This document shows, in pieces, positions 26,955-36,917 of a stretch of 64,000 nt of DNA (the stretch's first letter is position 1; each line of letters opens with the position of its first letter). This stretch comes from Candidatus Babeliales bacterium (lineage in GTDB: Bacteria; Babelota; Babeliae; Babelales; Vermiphilaceae). Both the position numbers and the translations under genes were made by a program. Where the stretch lies: contig JAGVLK010000016.1 of assembly GCA_020049835.1 (NCBI GenBank), positions 111,577-175,576 of the forward strand, in the 5' to 3' direction. The notes beneath the pieces are model-generated. The model worked only from the letters and a program-made list of their open reading frames with translations, ran no database searches and was not told the DNA's origin.

Positions 26955-28409
26955 TCATTTGAGTTTAATTTTGTCAAAGGCGGAGACCAAAAAGCTCGTA
27001 AACTGCCATTCTTCACGCGAATCGATTTCAACCCCATCATAGTCCAAATAGGTAGGTTTGCGTGTTAATGGCGACCAATCAACCGCCTGCGATATAAAGG
27101 GCCCTAAATATGGTTTTGCAAAGGATAATATTTCGCGATGATCTATGTCATCAGGCAAGCAAATGCCTTCATTTGGATGTTTAATCATATATTGCACTGC
27201 AGCCACAATTGCAATTGCAACTTGCACCGTTGTAGCATTTTGATGCGGCACGAGTTTACGCGCTTCATGAATATCCAATAAACTGCCAATCCACCAGGCC
27301 TTATAATCATGACCTAACAAAAAGCAGCCAAGCTCATCTTTGCCATCAATAATATCATCATTGATAATGCGTATGTTCGGTTGCAGCTCCAGTTGCCGCA
27401 TTTTCAGTTCATAGAGCGATGCAATCGCCGAATCTGAAAGGCAGTAGGAAAAATAAACGGTTGGCCGATAAACTGCCGTACCCTCATGCCAAACGGTAAG
27501 TCGCTCTGAAATGCCATAAGCTTCACCATGGCGTATTACCATACCGATAATATCGCCACTGGGTACCCATGAACGCACTAAGGTATCAATACCCCGCGAC
27601 ATCAAGCAAACTTGATTTTGAGGACCTCGTTGATGAAAACGAATCCCTTTTGGTGCATAATGCTCATGCGTTCCCCAGCCAATTTCCGATGGCGCAATCC
27701 CCTCTTCATACAATCCCTGCACTGACCAGGTATTTACAAACTCATTCATTTTTTTGGGATTGGAGGTAATCTGAGAATCGCGCTCTGCAATCTGTACCAC
27801 CTTTACGCCAAGTAGCTGCGCAACAACGGCAAAATTTTTAAAGTTTAAAGCTTGCTTGAGCTGTGGAATGCGCGGATCTTTAGGCGTTTCATGCATCAAT
27901 TTTGCAGCAATATCTTCAAGTGCCTGTTTGGTAAAATGTGATACCAAGCCGGGATTGGCACCATGATCCACAATTGCTGTTGCACCTTTTTTATTGGGTA
28001 ATGATTCAATAAGTTCTGTGATGGCAAGTTGGCGAACATATAACGTCAAATTACATGGATCTGTATCACCATCATGTGCATACGGATCCCAGAGTTCGAC
28101 CGAGCTATTAACGTAGTTGACATCATGTTCATAACACCAGCTTAAAAGTATAATGGTATCGATGTTCCAACTCAGATCGATAAACATATCACCCGGTGAT
28201 AAATAGGTAGATAGCACATGATCATAATTTTCTTTAGTAATCTGTTCTTGCACAAAGTTTACACCTTGCTCAAGAGCTTCACGGATTCTATGACGGTTAT
28301 CCACAAAATCCATAACGGTCACTGATGATGGTTCGACATCAAGTTCTTTAAGTAATATTGGCAAAGTGCATTGCGCTACTGCCCCACTGCCAACCATAAA
28401 AATTTTCAT
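26955..28409 (-). CDS. hss: homospermidine synthase
   Basis: NAD+-dependent enzyme that makes homospermidine from putrescine (EC 2.5.1.44). The 484 residues begin with a Rossmann loop MVGSGAVAQC and contain SWNIDTIILLSWC, VNYVNSSVELWDPY, DHGANPGLVSHFTKQAL and the HRGAxxxxxSRG-like HQRGPQNQVCLMSRG region, matching the bacterial homospermidine synthase family (saccharopine-dehydrogenase fold). Length fits the family. The gene lies between two large exported paralogues that transcribe the same way. No putrescine-making gene is in the window, so the substrate may be made elsewhere or taken from a host. Confidence 0.88.
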   Translation of the reverse strand: MKIFMVGSGAVAQCTLPILLKELDVEPSSVTVMDFVDNRHRIREALEQGVNFVQEQITKENYDHVLSTYLSPGDMFIDLSWNIDTIILLSWCYEHDVNYVNSSVELWDPYAHDGDTDPCNLTLYVRQLAITELIESLPNKKGATAIVDHGANPGLVSHFTKQALEDIAAKLMHETPKDPRIPQLKQALNFKNFAVVAQLLGVKVVQIAERDSQITSNPKKMNEFVNTWSVQGLYEEGIAPSEIGWGTHEHYAPKGIRFHQRGPQNQVCLMSRGIDTLVRSWVPSGDIIGMVIRHGEAYGISERLTVWHEGTAVYRPTVYFSYCLSDSAIASLYELKMRQLELQPNIRIINDDIIDGKDELGCFLLGHDYKAWWIGSLLDIHEARKLVPHQNATTVQVAIAIVAAVQYMIKHPNEGICLPDDIDHREILSFAKPYLGPFISQAVDWSPLTRKPTYLDYDGVEIDSREEWQFTSFLVSAFDKIKLK

Positions 28410-28501
28410 ACCATTCTTTCTTTAATGATTTTTGCTTTCAGAAAAATGGTAATGAAGATCTGCGATTAAAAACAAGCAAATTTTATAATGTGCATGTATA
28501 A

Positions 28502-30079
28502 TCAACTAGGCATGATGCTTGGCGATGTATCTATATTTTTAAGATCACGCTTTACAAGAGCAAAAATGCGTTGTTGCGTTTCTGGACTTAACGTTTTATA
28601 AAGGGCATCTGTATAACGGCGTTGTTCTTCGATTTCATCATCAGAATGTACCTGCCGCAAATTCCCATAAGTCAAGAATTGACGCAAATCAAATGCCGAT
28701 GAACTTTCTACCATATTATGTGCTGCCAACATGCAGAATCTTTCGCATTCCAACGCCAATACAAACCGTTTAAACAACGGTTGCCCCAGAACAGACGCGG
28801 CAACCTCTATCTGCTTCTGCATAGGCTTATCACCTAGAATATCATAAATAGCACAACGCGCTCCCCAAATATCTCCCCCCAAATGTGCTGCTATTGTCTC
28901 CCAAAAATCAAGATGACCCTGAAAAGGCTCAAGTTCGTTGGTATAAAATGATATACCTATCTGCTCGCGTAATCGAGATCGCACATCTTCTGCAAAATTT
29001 GCATCAGGCTGCTTTAAATATGCTTTTTGTAATACAAAATTCCTTGATAATCGGCACATACTGGATGCTCGTTCATGAACGTTAAGTAATGTTTGCAGCG
29101 TAGTTAGCGCATTAAGTTGGTCTGCGCCTTGGGTTTTTAATGCCAGTTCTAAAGATTTTTGCAAAGGTGTCATAATCCCGCGTTGTGGTTTTAGTGCATA
29201 AGGATCAGCTTCATGGGCGAGCAAATGCGCGATAAAATCTCTGGGTATGTGTGGATTCTCTAAAACCCAAAATAGAAGATTATCTTTAATAGTTTGCGCA
29301 TCCGAAGACTCTTGAAAAATCGGACTTTGCAATAATTGCAAACAATGCAGGAATGCTAAATTAATATCAACCGTTGCAAGCTCTTGCACGCAAATTCTGG
29401 CCAGCGACACAAGCGGCAAACCATGTGTTAGCATTATATTGCTTAAATTCACTCCCTGTGTACGCCGTCTGAGTTCATGGTGTAGATGGGAAAATGCAAG
29501 AGACGATTTGTACAGAGTTTCTAATGCCATCTTTTGCCAACCCTCATCCCAAGAGAGTATTTGCGTAGTTAATGCGCAAATCATTGCCGGGTGCGTATAT
29601 TTTCCCTTACGTATCGCATTACTTGCAAGCTCGGTAAACAGCTCCGGTACCCATGGTTCAAAGCTATCGGTATTTGGTAGTTTTTGATATGCATATACAT
29701 ACGGTAACATTTCTTCATAGCACCCCGTGGTTAATATCTTCGGGCAGCGTTGTATTAATGAAATGGACATCGCATGTATCAACGGCAACTTATCCTCTGC
29801 GGGACGATCGAATATTGCATCGATGCACAGTTGCATTGGTGTAATAGTTGAGCTTTGCCTACTGTCTATATCAAAAAAAGATATTTTTTTGAGTGGATTT
29901 TTAAGACCTTCAAGCAGCGGCTTATATTTTGTAAAGGTACCAGTGCGTACCGCAGCGACTGTATGACCCATCTTTATTTGCCGTTTAGGTGATGGAGGTA
30001 TAAAAGCGAGAGCTTCATCGGCAGCATATACCGCGAATTGTGTAGCGACAACAAATAGAAATAACAGTTTAGAATACAT
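28502..30079 (-). CDS. large exported protein, ankyrin-like; paralogue of the protein at 25351-26859
   Basis: 525 residues with a signal peptide (MYSKLLFLFVVATQFAVYA). The mature part shares with its paralogue, in the same order, AVRTGT, LCIDAIFDRP, LPYVYAYQKL, LFTELASNA, LLFWVLENPHIP and HEADPYAL followed by TPLQKSL, an ankyrin-like element. Overall it is a helical solenoid. A short acidic region (SDDEIEEQRR) lies near the C-terminus. It has its own promoter of the same design as the paralogue. Target and function unknown; export and possible action on a host are inferred. Confidence 0.7.
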   Translation of the reverse strand: MYSKLLFLFVVATQFAVYAADEALAFIPPSPKRQIKMGHTVAAVRTGTFTKYKPLLEGLKNPLKKISFFDIDSRQSSTITPMQLCIDAIFDRPAEDKLPLIHAMSISLIQRCPKILTTGCYEEMLPYVYAYQKLPNTDSFEPWVPELFTELASNAIRKGKYTHPAMICALTTQILSWDEGWQKMALETLYKSSLAFSHLHHELRRRTQGVNLSNIMLTHGLPLVSLARICVQELATVDINLAFLHCLQLLQSPIFQESSDAQTIKDNLLFWVLENPHIPRDFIAHLLAHEADPYALKPQRGIMTPLQKSLELALKTQGADQLNALTTLQTLLNVHERASSMCRLSRNFVLQKAYLKQPDANFAEDVRSRLREQIGISFYTNELEPFQGHLDFWETIAAHLGGDIWGARCAIYDILGDKPMQKQIEVAASVLGQPLFKRFVLALECERFCMLAAHNMVESSSAFDLRQFLTYGNLRQVHSDDEIEEQRRYTDALYKTLSPETQQRIFALVKRDLKNIDTSPSIMPS

Positions 30080-30132
30080 ATAGTTTCCAAGGTTTGGATA
30101 GGTTAAAGCTATTATCTATTATACAATTTATA

Positions 30133-30160
30133 ATTGTAACTATCTAGAAATACCTGTCAA
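30133..30160 (-). promoter_or_regulatory. sigma70-type promoter of the second ankyrin-like paralogue
   Basis: On the minus strand TTGACA (30155-30160) and TACAAT (30133-30138) are 16 bases apart, the same spacing as at 26910-26937, within similar flanks (CCTTGG before, TTATA after). Both hexamers are near consensus. Confidence 0.8.
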
Positions 30161-30215
30161 CCAAGGTTATTTTAGTTGGCATTGCAATTAAAGCAGTAAT
30201 CATTAAACTATCTCT

Positions 30216-32227
<2,012 letters not shown>

Positions 32228-32295
32228 TCATGGTCGCAACTTCTTTATTATTAGTATACCAAATTTATATGCATGATCTAATTATAGAGCGCTAC

Positions 32296-32324
32296 TTTAC
32301 ATTCGTAGTATCTCGGTCTATGAT
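32296..32324 (+). promoter_or_regulatory. sigma70-type promoter of a small exported gene pair
   Basis: TTTACA (32296-32301) and TATGAT (32319-32324) are separated by 17 bases; each matches its consensus in five of six positions. The first gene starts about 27 bases after the -10 box. Confidence 0.75.
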
Positions 32325-32350
32325 GCCATAGATTAAACAATAGGAGAAAC

Positions 32351-32626
32351 ATGAAAACCAACATAGTATTAAGTTGTATGCTCACTGCAGCTGCCTATGG
32401 TGCTGATCAAGTACAAGCACGCGAAAATCTTGGTACGACTATAGCTGCTGTTAGAACCACAATTGAATGCACCCATCCATTTATAGAACCTAGAACTCAC
32501 GAGGGAGTAGAACCCGGCACAACAATTCGTACACCAACTACCGAGCATTTAGTAATACGCGTAATACCTTCTGGATGTCCCTTTATAGGTGATCAAATCT
32601 ATTTTGTGCCAAGATCAAATATGTAA
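32351..32626 (+). CDS. small exported protein, unknown function
   Basis: 91 residues. Signal peptide (MKTNIVLSCMLTAAAYGA) and a short mature domain with two cysteines that may pair. AGGAG precedes the ATG. The next gene, 39 bases on, has the same signal-peptide ending (TAAYG), a similar Cys after a helix, and an aligned YF(V/I)P near the C-terminal part, so the two look like diverged duplicates. Confidence 0.55.
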   Translation: MKTNIVLSCMLTAAAYGADQVQARENLGTTIAAVRTTIECTHPFIEPRTHEGVEPGTTIRTPTTEHLVIRVIPSGCPFIGDQIYFVPRSNM

Positions 32627-32665
32627 AATTCACAATTTATTAAACACATTATCATGAGGAAAATC

Positions 32666-33016
32666 ATGAAGAAATTGATGTATATACCACTTGTTATGCT
32701 TACAACAGCAGCATACGGTGTAAAAGATCAAAGTATGAGCCCGGAAGATCAAACGGAACTAAGAACCGTTATGCAAGCTCTCGCAACATGCATGGGGGTC
32801 AAAAAAGAACTTGATCCACGCAGCCGAGATAGTCACAATCATCGCGTAGAGTCAATGGATTCGGTTCCAGATCATTTTAAAATAAGAAAAGAACCGAGTT
32901 CGAGTTACTTTATTCCGAGTACAATACTTAATGAATCGTGCGAACTTGTAGCTCAACGCTATACGGAATTGGTTACGCGTACGTATAGAAAACCTGCAAT
33001 GGGCGGACTTAAATAA
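32666..33016 (+). CDS. small exported protein, probable paralogue of the preceding gene
   Basis: About 116 residues. Signal peptide (MKKLMYIPLVMLTTAAYG), then a polar domain with two cysteines. The ATG at 32654 overlaps the GAGGA site, so the start four codons later is chosen. A strong terminator follows 27 bases after the stop. Function unknown. Confidence 0.55.
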   Translation: MKKLMYIPLVMLTTAAYGVKDQSMSPEDQTELRTVMQALATCMGVKKELDPRSRDSHNHRVESMDSVPDHFKIRKEPSSSYFIPSTILNESCELVAQRYTELVTRTYRKPAMGGLK

Positions 33017-33043
33017 ATACATAGCAAAATAATCTATTCTCTT

Positions 33044-33072
33044 GATACCCCTGTACGCAGGGGTATTTTTTT
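33044..33072 (+). terminator. rho-independent terminator
   Basis: ATACCCCTG and CAGGGGTAT form a perfect 9-base stem with a TACG tetraloop, followed by eight T in a row. It ends the small exported gene pair. Confidence 0.92.
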
Positions 33073-33144
33073 AACTATTTTTAGCTGATCAGCACACCCT
33101 ATGCTACACTAGAGCTGCATGTGCATTTATACACAAGGAAATTA

Positions 33145-34461
33145 ATGACGCAGACTCTTTTCGGCACTGATGGCATACGCACAACCGTTGGCACTTCACC
33201 GTTAACCGCAGCAGAGATTCATCAACTGGGTAATGCAATAGGTGCATGGGCCTGTGCACAATGGGGCGTCGGTGCAGCAATTTTAATTGGACATGACACG
33301 CGCATTTCTTGTGCATGGCTCAAGGCAACGCTCAAATCCGGTCTGCTTGCACATCCGGTGCACATTTATGATGCAGGAGAATTACCTACACCTGCGGTGG
33401 TAAGTCTCACGACACATGAACCTGCATTGAGTTGCGGCATTATTATTTCCGCATCGCATAACAAATATCAAGACAATGGCATCAAGCTCGTAATGCACAC
33501 GAATGCAAAACTTTCTACGTCTGATGAAATTACATTGACAAACTATTTTCATCAGACGCCACCAATAAGTTACACACATTTTGGTGCAGATATCCCTTTT
33601 CCTGAGGCTGCTGAGCGTTATTGCACACGCCTTGCTACTTTTTTTGCTCCCGATTTTTTGCGTGATGTGCGTATTGTTATTGATGCTGCCAATGGTGCAT
33701 TACATCGCATTGCGCCAACCATTTTACAGCAATTTGGTGCAACCGTAATTACTATCGCAACCGCTCCCAATGGCACAAATATTAATGCCGATTGTGGTGC
33801 CGTGCATCCGGCAGCATTACAAACAGCAGTGCGCGAACATGCAGCTGATGTCGGCTTTGCATTCGATGGCGATGGTGATCGCATAATTGCGGTCAATAGA
33901 CATGGTGAACTTAAAGATGGCGATGCCTTGCTGGCGCTGTTACTTGAGCATCCACGCTATCGCGCTGAAACGGTAGTCGTCGGCACCGTGATGAGCAACC
34001 AAGGATTAGAACAAGCGTTACAAACAGAAGGACGCAAGCTCATACGTGTTGCTGTTGGCGACAAACATATTGCTGCATACGTAAATGAGCATAAACTGCT
34101 GTTGGGCGCTGAACAATCGGGACACGTTATTTGCAACGATTATTTGAGCTCCGGCGATGGGCTGTTTACTGCCCTGCGCATCTTGGAGGTAATGCAAAGT
34201 AACCGGAACTTGACAACATTTTCCCCCATGCCCCAACTGCTATTTAATATACCAATACAGCATAAAAAAGATTTATCATGCGAACCCTTTGCCAGTATCA
34301 TTAAAACATGTCATGCTAGATTACGAGATGGGCGTGTACTCGTGCGCTATTCTGGTACTGAACCATTGTTACGTATCATGATAGAGCACAATGATTTTCA
34401 TATCGCACAAACGTGGGGTACACATCTTGCACATGAATTACAACAATTTTTAGAGAAATAA
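33145..34461 (+). CDS. glmM: phosphoglucosamine mutase
   Basis: Converts glucosamine-6-phosphate to glucosamine-1-phosphate on the way to UDP-GlcNAc for peptidoglycan and lipid A. The 438 residues begin LFGTDGIR, carry the phosphoserine loop ISASHN (catalytic Ser about 104) and the Mg-binding DGDGDR (241-246), and end with the phosphate-binding VRYSGTEPLLRIM. AAGGAAATTA precedes this ATG; an earlier in-frame ATG (33121) lacks a site. It is followed after nine bases by a DUF502 gene, so the two are likely co-transcribed. Confidence 0.95.
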   Translation: MTQTLFGTDGIRTTVGTSPLTAAEIHQLGNAIGAWACAQWGVGAAILIGHDTRISCAWLKATLKSGLLAHPVHIYDAGELPTPAVVSLTTHEPALSCGIIISASHNKYQDNGIKLVMHTNAKLSTSDEITLTNYFHQTPPISYTHFGADIPFPEAAERYCTRLATFFAPDFLRDVRIVIDAANGALHRIAPTILQQFGATVITIATAPNGTNINADCGAVHPAALQTAVREHAADVGFAFDGDGDRIIAVNRHGELKDGDALLALLLEHPRYRAETVVVGTVMSNQGLEQALQTEGRKLIRVAVGDKHIAAYVNEHKLLLGAEQSGHVICNDYLSSGDGLFTALRILEVMQSNRNLTTFSPMPQLLFNIPIQHKKDLSCEPFASIIKTCHARLRDGRVLVRYSGTEPLLRIMIEHNDFHIAQTWGTHLAHELQQFLEK

Positions 34462-34470
34462 AGGCATACA

Positions 34471-35118
34471 ATGCGCATAATGGCATGGATAAATAAATGC
34501 ATAGATTATATTTGGTCACTGTTTTTGAGCGGCTTGCTAACCATATTACCCATACTGCTGACGCTCGCAATTTTTAATGTATCATTCAAATTGCTCAAAT
34601 CATGGCTCGAGCCGATTGCTCAGTTCTGCCCTGCATATCTCATTTGCATTCCACATGTAGAGATTTTTGTGGCCATCGTTGTTATTTTTCTTGTCGGCAC
34701 CATCATCAAGCTCTTTATGCTCCGTTCTTTGGTGCATACATTAGAAGCATTGGTGCTCAAACTCCCCATTATTCGTACGGTATATCGGGGCGTACAGCAG
34801 CTGGTTAAAGCGTTTAATCCGCAAGATCAGATAATTTTCAAGCAAGTTGTGTTTCTTGAATTCCCCCGCGAGGGTGTGTATTCGGTAGGATTTTTAACCT
34901 CTGAACTACCGGCAGAACTTTCTCCCACCAATGATGCAGGGTTTGTAAGTGTATTTATTCCTACAACACCTATGCCGACCAGCGGATTTTTTGTAATCGT
35001 ACCTAAAGAAAAAACGATTATCACTAAATTAACGCATCAGGAAGCAATTGCTATGATTATCTCAGGCGGTATTATTCGGCCTGAACGATTTGGATCAGCG
35101 AGCGAAAAACCGGTATAA
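34471..35118 (+). CDS. DUF502 family membrane protein
   Basis: 215 residues with two transmembrane helices (about 14-36 and 62-84) and a cytoplasmic or periplasmic beta-rich domain. LSGLLTILPILLT at the N-terminus, IPIxRxxYxxxxQ-like LPIIRTVYRGVQQL and PTTPMPTSGFFVIVP are hallmarks of the DUF502 family. Its role is unknown; it is widespread in bacteria. AAAGG precedes the start. The last 24 bases overlap convergent holA. Confidence 0.85.
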   Translation: MRIMAWINKCIDYIWSLFLSGLLTILPILLTLAIFNVSFKLLKSWLEPIAQFCPAYLICIPHVEIFVAIVVIFLVGTIIKLFMLRSLVHTLEALVLKLPIIRTVYRGVQQLVKAFNPQDQIIFKQVVFLEFPREGVYSVGFLTSELPAELSPTNDAGFVSVFIPTTPMPTSGFFVIVPKEKTIITKLTHQEAIAMIISGGIIRPERFGSASEKPV

Positions 35119-36048
35119 AAAGAGATCGATGCCATCTGATGCACGACTATGTTTAATGGCAGTATCAACTAGATACAACTGCGTCACACAGCCGGCAAGA
35201 CGCTCTATGCTATACGAGCGGTAATCTTTTTGCAGAAATGAAAACGGCAAACGAAACCCAATTTTTTTGGCTTGTTGTGATTGCTTTTGGCGCATGTAAT
35301 AAATATACCAGGATGCACGCCAAAACTGCTCTGACCAGAAGGCAATCCAAAACTGGTCTGAATACAATGGTTTTAATGCTGCCCAATGGGTCATAAACGG
35401 CACCAACGAACGAGCAAACAGATGTTGACTGAGAGCAAAGAGCGAACTTTGTGCCGGCATCAGCCGCACCAGCCAATCCTGCATAAACTCCTGCGCATCG
35501 CGCCCTACCAAACTCAGATATTCAAACAATATACATGCCATATCAAGTGCAATAGTTTCATGCTGCGTAAAAATATGTTGTATGCGTTCAAGCTCAACTT
35601 GATGCAATGGGCGTTGCGCTAAAAAGGCATACAATGCACTGCATTCACGCTTGTTGATCATGTGAGTAACTGCTACCTGATCCAAAGTAGTTGTCGGCAT
35701 ACGATTGCTGGCAACTGCACATATAATACGATGTGGCCCGGTATAGTTTTGTATATAGGTAATCCATGTAGTTGCCGCACGCTCAGATAGAGCAGTTAAA
35801 CCACTCAACCATATAACACGTTCTTGACCTAAAAAACTGGTTTCCAGCTCACGATAAATATCTTTTTCTTCAAGCAGTTCAAGATCAAGACGCACAACCG
35901 GTGTATCAGCGCCCAAACGTTGCAAGCAACGAGCGACAAAGAGTAACGGATATGGTTGATCCTCTTCAAGCACAAAAAAAATAACCCGTGTATACGCATG
36001 CATGTTACGCATATAATCGGGTAAAAACGTATAAAGATCGCGTTGCAC
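35095..36048 (-). CDS. holA: probable DNA polymerase III delta subunit
   Basis: About 317 residues with the pattern of HolA, the clamp-loader subunit that opens the beta clamp. The N-terminal part has an ATPase-like but nucleotide-free fold; the C-terminal part (RLPFSFLQKDYRSYSIERLAGCVTQLYLVDTAIKH, written here in pieces: FSFLQKDYRSYS, LYLVDTAIKH) and the closing IDLFLYRFFAR match the delta collar domain. Sequence divergence is high. The frame opens at TTG 36054, but AAGGG inside the end of rph is six bases from a GTG at 36048, which I take as the start. It lies directly after rph. Confidence 0.6.
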   Translation of the reverse strand: MQRDLYTFLPDYMRNMHAYTRVIFFVLEEDQPYPLLFVARCLQRLGADTPVVRLDLELLEEKDIYRELETSFLGQERVIWLSGLTALSERAATTWITYIQNYTGPHRIICAVASNRMPTTTLDQVAVTHMINKRECSALYAFLAQRPLHQVELERIQHIFTQHETIALDMACILFEYLSLVGRDAQEFMQDWLVRLMPAQSSLFALSQHLFARSLVPFMTHWAALKPLYSDQFWIAFWSEQFWRASWYIYYMRQKQSQQAKKIGFRLPFSFLQKDYRSYSIERLAGCVTQLYLVDTAIKHSRASDGIDLFLYRFFAR

Positions 36049-36057
36049 TGCCAACCC

Positions 36058-36888
36058 TTATGTGCTCAAAGATTTAAAACGTTGTTCAAGACTAAATAGA
36101 GGAACTTTTGGTGCAGCTTGTGCTGCAGATGCTGAAACTTCAGGTAACGATGCATCTTGATGCGCACTTGCCTGCAGAGCTGCAAAAAATTGTGTAACAC
36201 CATCACATGCAAGTTGTCTGACCTGATCAAATTGCTGCCAAGTGAGCGGCTCACGTTCTGCAGTACCTTGAATTTCTATGATGTCACCCGTTTGGGTCAA
36301 GATGATATTAAAATCACTATCACACAGACTGTCTTCATTAAAATCCAAATCAAGCAGCAGTTCGCCTTTGACGACGCCAACGGATACTGCACCGATTTGC
36401 CCTTTAACGATCGGTTTACTGATCATCTGTGTATCAAGCCAATGTGCATGTGCACGTTGCAATGCAAGCGACGCACCGGTGATAGCCGCTGTACGTGTGC
36501 CGCCATCTGCTTGCAACACGTCACAATCAACCATAATAGTACGCTCACCAAGCGCATCTAAATCCACCATCATGCGCAACGATCTGCTAATTAAACGGGA
36601 TATTTCTACCGAACGTGCATGTTGCTTTGCAGCAGAACTTGCACGAGTAGTACGCTGTTGCGTAGCAGTAGGAAGCATATCATATTCTGCCGTCAACCAG
36701 CCAACTTTCTTACCTTTTAAAAAAGGTGGAACGCCCGGCTGCAACGTAACAGAACAGAGTACTTTAGTATTACCAAGCTGCAAAAGGACAGAACCTGATG
36801 TATAACCAAATTGGTCAAAAGCTACTGTGCACGGACGCAACTGATTAGCTTTTCGTCCATAAGCGCGCTTACGTAACGTTTCACTCAT
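36058..36888 (-). CDS. rph: ribonuclease PH
   Basis: Phosphorolytic 3'-5' exoribonuclease that trims tRNA 3' ends. The 276 residues show FGYTSGSVLLQLGNTKVLCSV, then AEYDMLPTATQQR, the SRLISRSLRMMVDLDALGERT stretch (seen in parts), DCDVLQADGGTRTAAITGA and LLLDLDFNEDS. About 35 C-terminal residues, rich in Ala, Ser and Gln, exceed the normal length. It lies just after pnp on the same strand, so two phosphorolytic RNases are side by side. Confidence 0.95.
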   Translation of the reverse strand: MSETLRKRAYGRKANQLRPCTVAFDQFGYTSGSVLLQLGNTKVLCSVTLQPGVPPFLKGKKVGWLTAEYDMLPTATQQRTTRASSAAKQHARSVEISRLISRSLRMMVDLDALGERTIMVDCDVLQADGGTRTAAITGASLALQRAHAHWLDTQMISKPIVKGQIGAVSVGVVKGELLLDLDFNEDSLCDSDFNIILTQTGDIIEIQGTAEREPLTWQQFDQVRQLACDGVTQFFAALQASAHQDASLPEVSASAAQAAPKVPLFSLEQRFKSLST

Positions 36889-36917
36889 TGTTATGCTACC
36901 TACTAAAACGCTATAAT

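Noticed and set aside
36049..36054. TTG start for holA
   Set aside because: The TTG directly abuts AAGGG; a GTG six bases further fits the spacing.
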